Shown: piece after piece, positions 23,279-37,082 of the stretch
Position numbering within the stretch: the stretch's first letter is position 1
How the letters are laid out: each line of letters starts with the position of its first letter
DNA from: Lantana camara
Taxonomy: Eukaryota > Streptophyta > Magnoliopsida > Lamiales > Verbenaceae
DNA length: 64,000 bases
Direction: 5' to 3'
Assembly (NCBI GenBank): GCA_037501455.1
Contig: CM074860.1
Location: forward strand, 39,690,501-39,754,500
The notes under the pieces: generated by a model
Told to the model about the DNA's origin: nothing
The model's input: the letters and a program-made list of their open reading frames with translations, nothing else
Databases searched by the model: none
Made by a program: the position numbers and the translations under genes

Positions 23279-24465
23279 AACGCATACAAACATGCACCAT
23301 CCTCCACCGGTTGTCACTTCGGGTAGCTAGCCCTAGGCGACCTGTAAACATGTAATGGGAACAGATTTGCTGTCCGTTCCCAGACAGATTATCCTGACTT
23401 AACAAACCTCCTGTTAAAAGTCGGTGTCAATTGTCTAAGTGTGGCGGCCGGTATTGGTGATGTCGTTGGCGCTCACCTCCCGAGCATCACCTCCACACAT
23501 AACCGCCGAGCCCAAACTGTAAACTGTATGCTTGCATTTAAGATTTAGCAGTGACTAGAGTACCACTCCAGTATGCTAACAATAACATGTGAAACTCTAA
23601 CTGTAACATATGATGCAGTCTGTAAAACATGTGATTCTGTCTGTAAAACATATGATTCTGTCTGAAAACTTGTAAAACTGTCTGTAAACTGTACTTTGAA
23701 AACATATGCAAAACATGTAACTGTCTTTGAACAAGAATGCAGAACTTTGGAAAACATGTGCTGTTGATCAAGGTATACTATTAAAGTATGAATGATCCTT
23801 TCAAGAGAATGTCCGGATAAAAGGGATAGTTCAAAACGAGGTTTAGCTTTGAATTTCAAAGCATATGATACGATAGTATAATCGTGGTTCCAGTTGGAAA
23901 ACATTTAACTTCACCTCACCTAATAGTAACAAAAGGCAGGTAGCCAGATTATGCGGTGCCCTGGGGATCCCAGTGCTCAACTTTAACTCCTGTAGGTGGT
24001 GTACTAGAGTGAGCTTAAGAACTAAGACCCACTACTAACCAAGATGCATATGAAATGCATGAAGCAATGAACAAGGAACATGTAAAGAACATGTAACATA
24101 AGAGAGTAATACCATTTAAGGTATTCAAGAAAGGTAACACACAAAGGAATACGTTAAAGTGAGTTACTCTTAACATTAGACTATGATCTTACTATAACCG
24201 AGTAAGCTTTAGTCAAGTTATGAATCCTATCACAAACCTTAAGTTAAGAAACAAGTCCACGAAAGAAAACACATTTTGAAAACACATTTTAGACCCTGGA
24301 TATGGAAACCCTAGGTGCAAATGTCTATTAAGAAAGCACAAGTTTTAATTCATTTTTACTATTTAAAAGCACTATTCAAAAGTACTATTCAAGATTACTA
24401 TTCACGATTACAATTCACAGGTTACTATTCACATGTCGGGTCAAAGGGTCGGGTCAAACCCTTAC

Positions 24466-24550
24466 TATACACACACCCACACACACACGGTACACACACA
24501 CACCATGCACGAACACACACACACACACACGGCAAGCACACACACACACC
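24466..24550. repeat. CA-rich microsatellite
   Basis: Interrupted (AC)n. Just before it (24357-24433) the word ACTATTCA recurs at short spacing. Confidence 0.85.
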
Positions 24551-25358
24551 CCCTAATTAAATTATGATCTTGATTATAACCTATAGTTTCAAGTTCATGT
24601 TAATATAATCAAGTGTGATCTAGGTTAAAGGTATAACCTATAGTTAAGAGATCCAATTAAGGCATAAGATCAAGTTATGAAACACTATTCTATCTTAGGT
24701 TATAACATGTGACACTATTAAAGTGTATAACATATGATCAAGGCACTAATCCATTAATCCAAATCATACCATAAGCTCAATTCATAATTCAAGAAGCATA
24801 TAACAATGTGACAACATGTCACAACATATATCATATCATATCATATATCATGAACCTTTGGGCATGTAACATGTAACAATTTAATTCCAATATCAACATG
24901 TAACAAGTTGTGACATAATTAATTGTAAATCACTATTCCATTAGCAAGCATGCATGAACATAATTCAAATTCCATAATCATGCATCAATTCTCATAATAT
25001 AACAATCATATCACATGATCATAGCATATACTAGAGCAATTTATAACATATTCAAGCATATACTAAACAATTAAAACATATAAACATCTATTGAAACATA
25101 TCATGAAAACTATATAATAAATGCATAAAATAAAATCCTACATGGCTTAGGTAAGACCCTAAGACCCAACCTAAACATAATATAAACATACCATAACATA
25201 AAAACATAAACTAAACTAACATAACATAAACTAAAGCATAAAATAAAACAAACCTAGCTCTAGAGGGGGGGAGTGCCGACGGCAAGAGGGGGAAGAGAGG
25301 GAGAGAAAGGGTGTTGTTAACACAACTTTGAGCAAGGAATGAAATTCCATGAGCCCTC

Positions 25359-25366
25359 TATTTATA
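25359..25366 (-). promoter_or_regulatory. TATA box of Gy-H
   Basis: On the minus strand TATAAATA, in CTATAAATAGAGGGCTCATGG context, is followed about 100 bases downstream by a pyrimidine-rich leader and AGCTAG|GTTTGT. Confidence 0.6.
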
Positions 25367-26415
25367 GTTGAAGAGAAGCCCCTCACCTTGGAAATAAAAT
25401 GTGGAGAAGGGTAGGAGAGCAAAAATTGGATAGATTCTCTTGGAAGCTTTAGGCATATGAAGCTAAAATGGGACTGCTGGGGGTATTTCTGTAATTTCGT
25501 CCCCCAAGACTCGAGGATAAGTGGCTGGAAGTATAACCATTCCGACGACAAGAAAATTAGCTTCGAAACGCATATTCATTCGTCGAAATCGGATTTACCG
25601 TTTGAAAGATACATTAGTTTTAGTGAATAAAAGTTTTGAGCTCGAAACTCGACATGAGTGAAAAACGACTTTCTAGAATGATTTTCAAGTCCGGATTGTT
25701 TCCAAAATTCAAGAAATAAATCGAGAGGCGTTTTGAATCCAAAATCGACTAAAAAACGTTTTACCGTTAAAAAGTTGAAAACGTAGAGTGAATAGTGAAT
25801 TCTCACGTACGAATGTACGCTTCAAAATTTCAAGCTAGGGTTTGAATCAAGAGTTGTAAAACATCTCAAAATTCTTGAAATAGCTCAAGTAATGCAAATC
25901 CGAAGGGAAAACATTTTCCGAATGAAAACCGTTTGTAGAAGAAATAGTGAACTAGGGTTTTCGAAAACATTTTCAGTAAAAGAAAGTTCCGGAATAGATT
26001 TCCAAGCCAAGAATGATTTCAAAAGACTCGTCTCGACTCAAGGATCGATTCGACTGTAAACTTGGGTAGAAAAGGCATCAGAATCAAAAGCTCATTCTTG
26101 GATGAATAGTAACTTTGGTCGGTAAGTTCCAAAAATACCCTTATGGTTCAAGAAAGACTCTCTCAAAGGGAAACATGTGTGATGAACCTCTAGGGTTCGA
26201 GTAGCAATATGAACAAGGTAGGCTCGGGTTATGAATAGTAAACTGTATCAAAGGTCAAGAATTCCCCCTTAAAACATGTCAGATCATATACGAGCAAAAA
26301 GTTCATGTAAGAATGCAAATGCATGAGGATTCAAAAAGTTGGATCACGGTCTATAAACGCTTTACCACTGCCTTAACTTACTGTTTTCATCCAGGCCCTG
26401 TTTTGGGCTGTTACA

Positions 26416-28315
26416 CGTAAGCTACCATTCTTCTACAAGCAACACCCAACAAAGGCCTTCCTTTGTGCCTCGGTTGGAAACAAGGTAGCCTTTTGTACCT
26501 CCGGTTAGGCAAAAGCCGATACTGAGGGAAACTCTCTTCAACCGCCTCCTTCCACTCAAAACCGTACCTCTTACTCTGAGGCAATCCTCGGTTCTTCTAA
26601 GAGGAATATCAATGGGTTAGCCTTCAATCTATACCCGAAAATATCGTTGAGTCCCTGTCGGACCTCCTGAAAGCAACCGCTAACCTCAACGAGAACAAAA
26701 CACCTTCTAAACCGACCACCGAAAGCAGCTCGACCCTCACAACTCGCCAAACACTCACGAACACTCCGCACCACAAACTCTCTCCAAAAGAGAGTGCTAA
26801 CACAAAAGGAAAATAATTAAAGCACACGACGAGCAAGAGCCAAGGAAAAGAAATACACAACAAGCAAAATTAAAAAAGAAAGGAAGCACACTACAAGCAA
26901 GAGCCACGAAGGGAAAGAAACACCCAATAAACAAAAAGCAAGAAGAAAAGCAATTACGTAACAAAGGCAATCAAGAATCACTAAAAACAAGGAATAAGAC
27001 AATAAACACGTGGGTTTTCCCCGATAATATAATATGCATGAAATATGATGCCATGAATGCCTCATGTACCGTTCACCATAGTAGTAGTGTTGGGTGTGAT
27101 GTCCTCTTCTTGCTTTCCGGGAGGATCAACTTGTGCTTGAACAGGGATCTTGAAGTCATGGCATTTCTATGAAGATCTCAAATTCTTGTTCTTCGGATAC
27201 CCCCATCTTTAGTATTAGAATCTTTCCTTGTTTGATATCAACGGCCGCATGAAATTCTTGAATTTACCTTTCTATTGATTCGAGACTCTTTAATAGGAAC
27301 ACTGACTTGCTTCCGGTAAGAAGATATAAAATCTATTTTGGCTATTTGAATCTTCTTATACTCCGAGTCATTGAAGTCTGAATTTTCTAAGAATTTCTCT
27401 TATCTTGTGGATTCCTCATCTTGCCTTCAAATATTTCATCTTGAAATATTTTCCCATCTAACGACAATTGAATCAACTCCTAATTCCTTTTAATTTGATC
27501 TTCCCACTTCAACATTGAAATCTTCTCTTTCTTGACATTGTTGGTATCTTGAAACCTCTCAAGAATTCTTGAAGTTTAGATTCCTTGTTTGATCTTCTAA
27601 CCCCAAACCGGTCTTTTCTTCTCATAAGTAGTGGGGGAGATTTAATCCTTTGATTACTCATTCCTTCATAGTCCCATATATCTTGCATCCACGATTCATG
27701 CACATACTCTTGGAATTTGAAAGTTTGATCAAACTCCATGCCTACTTGCTTGCAAATAAATTTCGAACCCTAGGATAGTCCTCGAAGGTACCCAATCTTT
27801 CACACCCTTATAGGTAATCATCCATCTTTTCTCTCATTCTTCAATTTGAAAGAAATCTTCCTGTCATCATACTCTGAAGGAAGGTGCTTGTACAAAATTC
27901 TCGAATAGAACTCCCTCATGAGAATTCTTCTCGGACTCCTCAAATCTCAACTTCCTTCTCTTGATCACCTAGAACTTGGCCTTGTTATGCTCATCTCAAA
28001 TTGCTTCCAAAGATAAAAATCCCTAAGTCCCTTATAGCCCGAATACACCTGTCTCTCTTGTTCTTTTCCCTGTAATACTTGTTGATATCGAAGGAGTATC
28101 CTGAAATAAAATACAGTTCTAAAAAGATATCGATGCATGCGGGGTTTTCAGTGCATGCTCATGTGAACGATTAATATAAATAATATCAAATAATTCACAT
28201 AAGTGATGTAGTGAATGCCAACAAACACGTAATCCTAAGCCGAGCGACGTAGACAAACTAAACACGACACGAGAGCTTCGGTTTTGCAACCAAGAGCTCT
28301 GATACCACTTAAGGA
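26416..28315 (-). other. Gy-N internal region, 5' part
   Basis: About 1.9 kb on the minus strand. After the primer site, TTATTTCAG|GATACTCC at about 28096-28110 has the same context as the gag starts of Gy-C and Gy-G (TTTCAGGATG) but with ATA for ATG. The frame that follows runs only about 45 codons and is not recognisable. A minus frame at 27509-27739 (77 codons) is also unassigned. I see no capsid, knuckle, protease or RT motif. Confidence 0.55.
28296..28307 (-). other. Primer binding site of Gy-N (tRNA-iMet type)
   Basis: The minus strand reads TGGTATCAGAGC, continuing TCTTGGTTGC, 8 bases inside the right LTR. Confidence 0.85.
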
Positions 28316-31300
28316 TATAACACCCCGGGGCGAAGGGCGCCACATCCCCTGCACCGTAGCCCAACACGTGAAACGAAATGGGGACTCCGTCCACGCATCA
28401 AGCCACGACGAATGGGTGACAAACAAAAATCAAACCTAAGCTAGGCGGTCTAGACCCTACTCAGAGCGCGCAAAAAAAAAAAATAACGAATGCGGAAGCA
28501 CCAGAATCCCAAAAGCTAACAAACATACTCGAGACATATCAAAAATAACGATTCAAGTTATACAAACCTATACAATTTCGAATTAAAGTCATAACTTATA
28601 CATATTTCAAAATTAGCCAAAATGCAAAAAGAAAACAAAATACAATGCATGTGACTCGAGCTATCATCAACCTCGACTCAAAGACAACTGCCTAGCTCCA
28701 ACACCTCAAAATGGGCACCTGCAAACTCAAATCAACGGGGGAAAAAGAGAGAAATAATAAGGGTCAGTCCTAGAGACTGGTGAGGGGGCTAACACACACA
28801 CCCATACTTATACATGAGAGCAAAGCATATACCAAGCTGAAAGGGTTCATGAACCGGGCACGGTTTTTACATTCTAAAACATTTTACCTCGTGGTAATAG
28901 ATATATAAAGAAAGAAGTTTGAGGCCGAAGGCCAAAATCAATAAAGTTTTAGAGTTTAGAAATCCGCCCCCGTTTCACAATCATAAACAAAACATAATGT
29001 ACTGAAAGCTTGAATTACAACCCACTTATTCCAAAATCAAAGGCGAAACGAAAACAAAACGAATCATAAATCAATCCCCTCTCACCGTTTGGAGAAGAGA
29101 GGTGCCCCTCTCAACCCCCACATATAAAACTTATTGAGTCGAAGGATCCCGCCCGCTCCTTCGACGGGCTATGACACATGCACCCGTCGACATAAGAGAA
29201 CCCGCTTTTCCCTCGTCCTCCAGAGGATGAGCCAAGTCTCCCGTTGGTGGAGAAGTACACAGGGGTTGCATCTGGCGACCCCATGGCCGACTCGGGTCTC
29301 CCATACATACAACTCCGGGGACCAAACGTACACTTACACTTACACTTATCACGCTAACACTTATCATGCTTACCACACAAAGCTTATACTCAATTCTTGT
29401 CACGCTTATAAACACACACTTATCAAAGCTTGTCAAAGTAAACAAAAATAGAGCATAGATACATATAAAAGCGTTTTTCAAAGCATCTTGACAAACGGGA
29501 CAAAACACACAAAATATGTATCAAAACATATATCTATATATATATACATATATAATTCGCATGCGGGTTCGAAATAAAAATAGGATTTTAGGTCATAATA
29601 ACTAAAAGGAAAGAAAACATCACCTTGTCGACCAAACCGAACAAAACGGATCAAAAGAAGTCTAACGAACCACTTCCTCAAAACCGGAACAAACCTAAGA
29701 GAAAAACAAAGAACAAGGACAACTTAGACTCAAAATGAACCAAATTGAGGCTCGGAAAATGCATATGAATGTAAAAGATGCATATGAGGCTTAACAAATT
29801 GACAAATAATGTATACGAGTTCATATTTAATCATAAGTCTCATAAATCATGTCAAACGAATTCATAAGTTTCATATAACAAACATATCATATAATAAACC
29901 ATGTTATCAAAGCATTCATATCATGCAAGGAGCAAGGATTGATCATGCAAGGCATATAAACGAAACATGAAGTCACACACGCACGTTAGAGGAGCATATC
30001 GTACATATGAAGCCATAATTAAAAAACGACCACATAAATCAAGTTATAAATTCATAATACACAAGTTAACACATAATACATTAAGCTAACAATGCATATA
30101 GGTCATAAACGGGACGAGAGAAGGCAAGAAAAAGCAACGAAACGACGATAGAAACTCCCCTAGGGCGCTACCGTGACACATGACACGGCCATATCCAAAA
30201 CACAAAGGAAACAGACACGGCCATGTCTAAATTTAAATAAATCAGATGCCCAAGTCGAAGCTCTGACATGGCCGTGTCAAGAATCAGCACAAACTGGACA
30301 CGGCCGTATCCAGTTCAAATTTACGAAAATCAGTTTTGGCGCAGCAACGGTTTTCATGGGCAAAAATCAGGGCATTTCGTGCAGCAGCTTGGGGAACTTT
30401 CTTAGGCCTCAAACACACACATAACATACATGAATACAACACCAAAGCACCACCAAATCACCACATTATTAGGCCCTAACACGCAGCAACAAATCTGATC
30501 TCAATCATGCAAGAAAACGAAGCAAGGAAAGACATGAATGCAAGTAGGCCATTCTCTTCCAGTGTGAGGCTAAAACAGGGGATAAAAGCTTGGAAAAACC
30601 TAGCTAACATGTAAAGCAACTCAAATACTTCATGTCCATGCAATACCACACGAAATGGAGCTCAAGAAGTCATCAAACAAAGCATAATTCTGACAGCAGT
30701 TCAAACCGGGAAAGAGCAGATTATAATCTCACATTTGGAGCTGAAATGAAGCATGAAAGCAGGGAAAAACAGCACATATTCATAGAGAAACATGTGTAAC
30801 ACATAACCATGCATTAATACACGAAATTGGATGCAAGAATTCATCAAATAAACCTCAAAAACATGACAGCAGTTCAGTGGAAAAGGAGCAGATTTGCAGC
30901 AGTTTATAAGGTCCAAGAACTCAAGTTTGCAGCCAAAAAGAAGAATGAAATCAAGGTAAAACGAAGCACATTCATAGAACAACATGTATATTACATAACC
31001 AAGCATTAGTACACGAAATTGGAGGCAAGAATTCAATCATTTGATCTCAAAAACGTGACTTGGTAAGAAATGAGCAGTTTGCAACAGTTCGAAATTTCCA
31101 GTTTCATGCCCAAAAATTCAAGCTTTCATTCAAGTTATCAAAGAATAAATAACCCTAAGAACATCTAGCATGAAGTATAAATCATGAATGGAAGCAAAGG
31201 AGTTCATATAATCACCAAAGAACCATCAAATCAGCCAAAAACTCAAGCTAAGCCATGGATTCAAAATATGAGCTAACCCTTCCTATTCCTGCCATCTCCC

Positions 31301-32099
31301 AAACTCAAATTATATTAAAAGTGAAACATGAAATTCATGGATCAAATTGATCATATAATCATGGAGAATTCGAAAATCTACTTACCTTCAAGAGTTGATG
31401 AAGTATGGAAGAGATTGGGCTCAAAAATCACAAGATAAGAAAAGGGGCTTCTCCTCCTCTTTCTTTCTCCATGGAACAGCTGCTTTTCCTTCTTCTTGGG
31501 AGTGTGTGGCTCGAAATGGATAGGTAGAGAAGAGAGAGGGCTGAGTTAATATCATATAAACCAAGGTTAAATGTTTGAGTATGGTTAAATTGGGCCCACA
31601 AGTACAAGAGGGGTCCAAATGGGCTTAGAAAAATACCAAACCTAGTTTAAAAGTTTCCTTTCTTCGCTATGAGTCCAATGCATCTTCCGGAATTCGAATC
31701 CGAATTCCCGAGCTCAAGTTATGGCCTCCGGAACACGAGGTGCGCTAAAACTAGTTAGGCCCTCATGTCCCTCATCAAATACCAAAGGTTTAAAACCTCG
31801 ATAAACAAACCCAAAAACATAAAACGAGCATGCAAACATATTCATAACTCACATATTTCACGCATATCAAAATTTCACAAAAATCGGAATTGAATTCCGG
31901 TACATAATGAGCAAATTACGAGCATGCAAACTTAAACTTTTAAAATTCAAAGTTCATAATATAAACAATTAATTTCATATAATTTCAAATAATCATATAA
32001 GCATTAAAATAACACTCAAATACATAATTAAATAATTTAAAGCGCGTAAAACCCTCTCGTTACGGTGTACCTGGAAATCCGAACGATCGGGATGTTACA
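28316..32099 (-). mobile_element. Gy-N right (5') LTR
   Basis: It is 3784 bp. Its inner end reads TATAACACC instead of TGTAACACC. On the minus strand it has a TATA-like TTTATATGAT (31551-31560), a leader, and the strong donor TTGAAG|GTAAGT (GT at 31385-31384). It then has the palindrome cluster (30175-30310), a hairpin with CTGAC (about 28765-28785) and the acceptor GAGTTTGCAG|GT (AG at 28720-28719). It keeps the 560 bp missing from the left copy (31070-31630). Confidence 0.85.
31374..31392 (-). promoter_or_regulatory. Consensus-like splice donor in Gy-N LTR
   Basis: The minus strand reads CTTGAAG|GTAAGTAG, a full plant donor match, after the purine/pyrimidine-rich leader. Confidence 0.5.
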
Positions 32100-32104
32100 T
32101 AGAC

Positions 32105-33441
32105 TTTGATGAAACCCTCTCCCCGGTTGCAATGTAAAAATCCATTAGGATCTTGCTTGCCATTGCTGCATATTATGACTATGCGATATGGCAGATGGAT
32201 GTGAAAACTGCCTTTGTCAATGGAGACATTGACAAAGACATTTACATGGAGCAACCTATGGGTTTCACATTCAGTGGGAGCGACCAAAAGGTTTGCAAGC
32301 TTCAACGTCCAATCTATGGATTGAAACAAGTATCTAGGAATTGGAACATTCGATTTGATGAAGTAGTCAAATCGTTTGGCTTTATTCAAAATCCGAATGA
32401 GTCCTACGTGTACAAGAAAGAATTGGAAAGCTCGGTTCAATTTCTAATACTTTATGTAGATGACATCCTTCTCATTGGGAATGCGAAGGATGACATGAAA
32501 GTAACAAAGTCTTGGTTATCGAACCAATTTGAGATGAAGGATCTTGGTGATGCATCCTACATTCTCGGGATAAAGATCTATCGGGATAGATCTAAGACAT
32601 TGTTAGGATTCTCACAGTCGGTTTACAAAGACAAAGTACTAAAGAGATTTAGTATGGAAGAATCCAAACGTGGAAAACTTCCAATGGGCCAGGGAACATT
32701 TTTTCGAAGAAGCTGTGTCCCAAGACTGAACTTGAAAAGTCCAGGATGTCCAAAATTCCTTATGTATCAGCTATAGGAACCATAATGTATGCGATGCTAT
32801 GTACTCGACCGGATGTGGGTTATGCACTTAGTGTGACTAGCCGATTCCAATCTGACTCTGGTGAAGGTCACTGGACTGCTGTAAAGAACATCCTTAAGTA
32901 CTTATGAAGAACTAAGGATTTATTCCTAGTTTACGGAGGCCAGCAAGATCTTGTCATTAGAAGATACTGTGATTCAAGCTTTGCATCAGACATGGATGAC
33001 TTTAAATCCATGTCAGGATACATATTCTGCCTGAACGGTGGAGCAGTGAGTTGGAAAAGTTCTAAGCAAGCGACCACTGCAGATTGGACCACTGAGGCCG
33101 AATACTTAGCTGCAAACAATGCAGCTAAGGAAGGTGTTTGGGTAAGAAACTTAATCCACGAGCTGGGTGTAGTTCCTAGCATTAAAGACCCGTTTACAGT
33201 GTTTTGTGACAACACCGGGGCGGTTGCTCAAGGAAGAGAACCAAGATCTCACCAAAGGACCAAGCACATTTTGAGGAAGTATCATTTAATCCGTGATATC
33301 ATCAAGAGAGGAGATGTGTAAATTGAAAGGGTCACATCGACAGAGAACATGGCAGATCCACTTACAAAATCCCTTAGTCAACAGGCTTTCGAAGGACATC
33401 TTCAGAAGATGGGTCTTACATTAGCACCTGAGTGGCTTTGA
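32105..33441 (+). pseudogene. Co-1 pol, 3' part: RT and RNase H
   Basis: It continues the frame broken at 18676: FDETLSPVAM, then TAA at 32135-32137 (a Leu codon in relatives), then WQMDVKTAFVNGDIDKDIYM, PIYGLKQVSRNW and the catalytic YVDD at 32453-32464. A frameshift near 32740 follows the KRFSMEES region. RNase H has CDSSFASDMDD, SWKSSKQ.TT and TEAEYLAANNAAKEGVWVR. The end has RTKHI, ENMADPLTKSLSQQAFEGH and a stop at 33439-33441. A TAA/TGA-type break also lies near 32905. Confidence 0.9.
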
Positions 33442-33442
33442 T

Positions 33443-33457
33443 GGGCAAGTGGGAGAT
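33443..33457 (+). other. Polypurine tract of Co-1
   Basis: GGGCAAGTGGGAGA immediately before TGTTAGG, the usual copia form. Confidence 0.8.
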
Positions 33458-35350
33458 TGTTAGGAATAGTGCCCTTAAAGCAGCTTTTGGCTTTACTGTT
33501 TCCTTGTAAAATCACAAACAATCTTTGAATAATAAACGAAATGATTTTGTTTATAGGCATTCACTTCTTTATGTGCTTATTTATGTCTGTTTGGGTTGAC
33601 TGTGTTTTTGCATGTATTGAACTCGCCTAATCCGATGAGGCCATTAAGAACTTTGTTTTTACGGGAATAACACATGAAACAAGTTCTTAACTCCATAGGC
33701 GAGGATTAGAAACTTCTCCAAGTCGAGAGTCCGACAGACAGTGGGAGTGTCGACCTTCACTCTGCTGAGACTTGCTTGTGTGATTATGTCCTTTTGGAGG
33801 ATCACTCAGTTTCATATAGTGATAAGTGCATATGATGATGCGTTCATAATACACGAGGGTGATTGTTACTAGAACTTCATCACTGAGATGTCCTGCGTGA
33901 GAATATTCCTAAATGGGAAAAGAAGTCTACTAGAAACTTCCAGATTAGGAAATATCTCACAGGTCAATAAAGTGATTCATTAATCCTTAGAGTTGAGATT
34001 CTGTAATGTCTCATATGAGCTAACTCTGTAATCTTTGATATAGGCTCAAAAGGGTGTCCCCATATAGACGCCTGAACCACGGCCTATGTTGGGATTACAC
34101 AAGTGGCATATGTAGAATTACTAGAATTGACAAAGGACCTACACTTGTTGCAAGAACAAGGATGATCTCTTACTGATTGAGTTGTTCATATTCCATTAAA
34201 CTTAAACCCTTGGCCAAGTGCAGTTCTTTAAAGATCAAGAATATTTAGGCTCTAAGAATATTCTCATGCCTTAGTTCTTGATTGAGAGATGGAGTTGTAG
34301 GAGGATCGTATTTCACTGTATGTTATTGACTGAAAGGTTATTCGATTTATTTCGTTATTCGGCTAGGGGTCACACATCCATTGCTATATTACAATAGTGT
34401 TATCTGTGAAGTGATTAATTAATTAGTGAATTAATTAATTACTGTCACTGCTAATCGAATATTGAACCTAAAGGGTCACACACGAATGCCAGGACACGAG
34501 GGTTATGGTAGGATGTTAATATGATTAACGAAGGATCAAAGTTTTGATCGAAACGGAGCAAGGATGGCGTGAGTAGCTGCCACGTGTCACGAACACGTGG
34601 CACGTACGTGTCTCCGGACGTGTAATTTTATTACACGTGAATTCTTTTCTAGAATTAATTAATTAAATTGTAATTAATTAATTTAAGTCTTTTAATTAAT
34701 TATTAAGATTTTATTCTCAAGCTTAACCCAATAAATAATTAATTGGGAATTAAATTATTTATTGAATCTTGACTTTTAACTTTAGGAAAGTTGAAAAGTC
34801 TAACTTCCTATTGTACGAGAGAGAAAGTTATTCTTACAAGACTTGGAGAACAAGTTGGGAACTTATTTTCTCCAATTAAATTAAATAATTAATCAGTTAA
34901 ATAGTGAGCAAGAAAACAATCTCATTGGTTCTTGGAAACCCTAGGGGGTTCGAACCACATGAATATAAATAAGGGGATTGGGGCTTTCTCATTCTTTAGA
35001 CCAACACTCACGAAGTGTTAAGTTTTTTAGAAAAATAAAAGAAAAGTTTTCAAAGCAAAACCCTAGCTATTAACACAACTTATAGAACTATCATTCTCAC
35101 TTGCTTGATCGCGTTCTAGGACTGGTGTGGTTATGCTGTGGAGGATCGCTGCTTTGGGATCTATCAAGAACCGTTCGAGGGACATTCCGCTTGAAGGGTG
35201 TTCAGTAGGCGGTACTGACATCACTAGAAAGCTTCAATCTACGTAAGTTTCTAAACACCCTGTGATACGATACGAGAATTGCAAGTCCATTATCAATCTT
35301 TTGGAAAAATTATAAATTTCCGCTGTGTTTCTGTTTCGTGTTTTCCAACA
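33458..35350 (+). mobile_element. Co-1 3' LTR
   Basis: 1893 bp, TGTTAGGAATAG...TTTTCCAACA. TATA box at 34964-34971. Relative to the 5' LTR it lacks about 90 bp near 34219 and has a few other indels. Confidence 0.9.
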
Positions 35351-35355
35351 CATAT

Positions 35356-37025
35356 AAATAACCCAAGAAGGTAAATCCACAGAAACGGGTTCAACTAGCC
35401 CTAGAAACCTGTCCCGAATATATACACAACCAAAGTTCATACGATGCATACCTAAATTATTAGCGAATGCATAATATATACATACTTCTACTATAAAATT
35501 TGATCATATACAAGATCGTGTCTGAATGCAAATGAAATGCAACTCGAGCTAGGAGACTAGAACTTGACCGGCTCACTACTCCGCCTAGCACGATCCAAAA
35601 CCTGTAAACTGAAAAGTTGAAAGGAGAGGGTCAGTCCACCGACTGAGTGAGGGGGCTAACGCACACCCACGCATGTATACATTAAGAGCAAAGCATGTAT
35701 TAAACCAAAGACTATGAATCAGGAATAGGGTTTTACATACCAAAGCCATTTTCCCAAAGAACTCATACTTATTCATATATTCGTATATTCTTAAGTTTGA
35801 AAACTCGTAAGGATTCACATATTCAAAAACGCATATGGAGTCATATTAAAACTCATAGGGATTTATATATTCAGAATGATTCATAGTTTAGCGTAGAAAT
35901 CTCATATTGAAAACAAACTATCCTATCCCATTTCATAATAAACATAATAAAATAAACTTAAATTACCCGGCGAGTACGGGTCAACTTTACCTCTTAAAAG
36001 AAAAGAATTCATAAGAAACATAATGAAACATAAACACATAAAACTCATAAGACTCTTATTCCCGTATTCCATCCACCTTCTCCAGAAGTCTGCACGTGGG
36101 TTACGGGCCCACATCGTGCAACTCGATACCTATACGTGGGGTAGCGATCCCGTAATGTACTTTAAGGAGCACGTGCACAGGCTTAACCCGGAGGCCCAAC
36201 ACCGCCTCGAGCGTCCTTACTCACGCCTCCGGGGCCCAGGGATTCATAAGATTCATAAGGAAACATAACACTCATAAGAAACATACCTAACTCGTGAAAC
36301 CTAGAAACGTATTATTTATGCTTAAGAAACATACCTTACCGTGCAACTCGGCATATGCTATACACGTACCTCTCCGTATCTTCCAAATTCATAATATGCT
36401 GAGGGAGATCCATAGTTCGCTTGACACTACACGGTTTTGAGCATAGCCTCGTTGCAAAACCATTTTAAGCTTATATACGCCCATATGTATAATTTCAGAA
36501 GAATTCATATGAAATCGAATACCAAGATTCATAATGTATCATAAGACACATATTTAGTATATATATAATAGTATATTCGCATGCGGGCTTGAAAACGAGC
36601 ACATAGGGTCATAGCTCGTATTAACTAAAAAAAACAAACCTAAACCTCACCTTTTACCAAGAATGTTCACGAACGAGCGTTGATGACCAAGAAGAAGCTT
36701 AAATGGTGGAACCGACTCCTCCGAAACTCAACTCTGAGAAAACGAACATAAACTTATGACTTAGACTCGATCATGAACCACTTACATGCACGACGATGCA
36801 TATGAACTCAAATGAATGAAATGAATACAAATAAAATGCAAGTATGCATCACTTAAGCCCTTTAAATTCAAATTCGTATAAAACGTGTCATATCACTTCA
36901 TAATTTAAATCCCTAATTCATATCATATAATTCCACAATTAAAAGGTCACATTTCATGAAATAATTTCATACTATTTAAATCATTAAATTTAAAACACTT
37001 AAATTCATATAATTAAATATATAGC

Positions 37026-37082
<57 letters not shown>

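Larger units (their letters stand above)
22268..26415 (-). mobile_element. Gy-H: 4.1-kb probable solo LTR inside Gy-N, minus strand
   Basis: Ends are TGTAACGCCC at 22268 and GGGCTGTTACA at 26415. Flanks CATAG (22263-22267) and CGTAA (26416-26420) agree at 3 of 5 bases, the others being transitions, so the duplication is only tentative. On the minus strand it starts TGTAACAGCCC like Gy-D and shares GCGTTTATA and CACTTAGTC.TTTTGACTAA with it, so it is a Gy-D relative. A TATA box (minus) is at 25359-25366 and a donor-like site near 25253. No second copy, primer site or ORF of note was found, so a solo LTR is the best reading. Confidence 0.7.
18677..32099 (-). mobile_element. Gy-N: gypsy-type LTR element in Co-1 RT, minus strand
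   Basis: Ends are TGTAACACCCC at 18677 and GATGTTACA at 32099, with perfect duplications TAGAC at 18672-18676 and 32100-32104. Removing it restores the Co-1 RT codons GVD|FDE in frame. The left (3') LTR is 18677-21923 and the right (5') LTR is 28316-32099. Next to the left LTR is the polypurine tract (revcomp of CTCCCCTCCTTC). Next to the right LTR is the primer site. The interior, split by Gy-H, has no recognisable gag-pol. Confidence 0.9.
11833..35350 (+). mobile_element. Co-1: Ty1/copia element, BARE/Angela-like
   Basis: It starts TGTTAGGAATAGTGCCC and ends TTTTCCAACA, with perfect 5-bp duplications CATAT at 11828-11832 and 35351-35355. The order is LTR, long leader, gag, protease, integrase, RT, RNase H, polypurine tract, LTR, which is copia order. 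The LTR length (1.8-1.9 kb), the LTR ends and the gag phrasing resemble the BARE/Angela clade. The RT gene is split by Gy-N. Multiple stops and frameshifts make it non-autonomous. Without Gy-N it is about 10.1 kb. Confidence 0.9.

Noticed and set aside
28119..28426. Minus ORFs across the Gy-N LTR edge as gag
   Set aside because: They run through the LTR end and primer site, which are non-coding in this class, and have no capsid or knuckle motif.
37029..37081. AT run as a replication origin or matrix attachment site
   Set aside because: It is a simple microsatellite varying between the two LTRs (53 and 41 bp); no other supporting signal.
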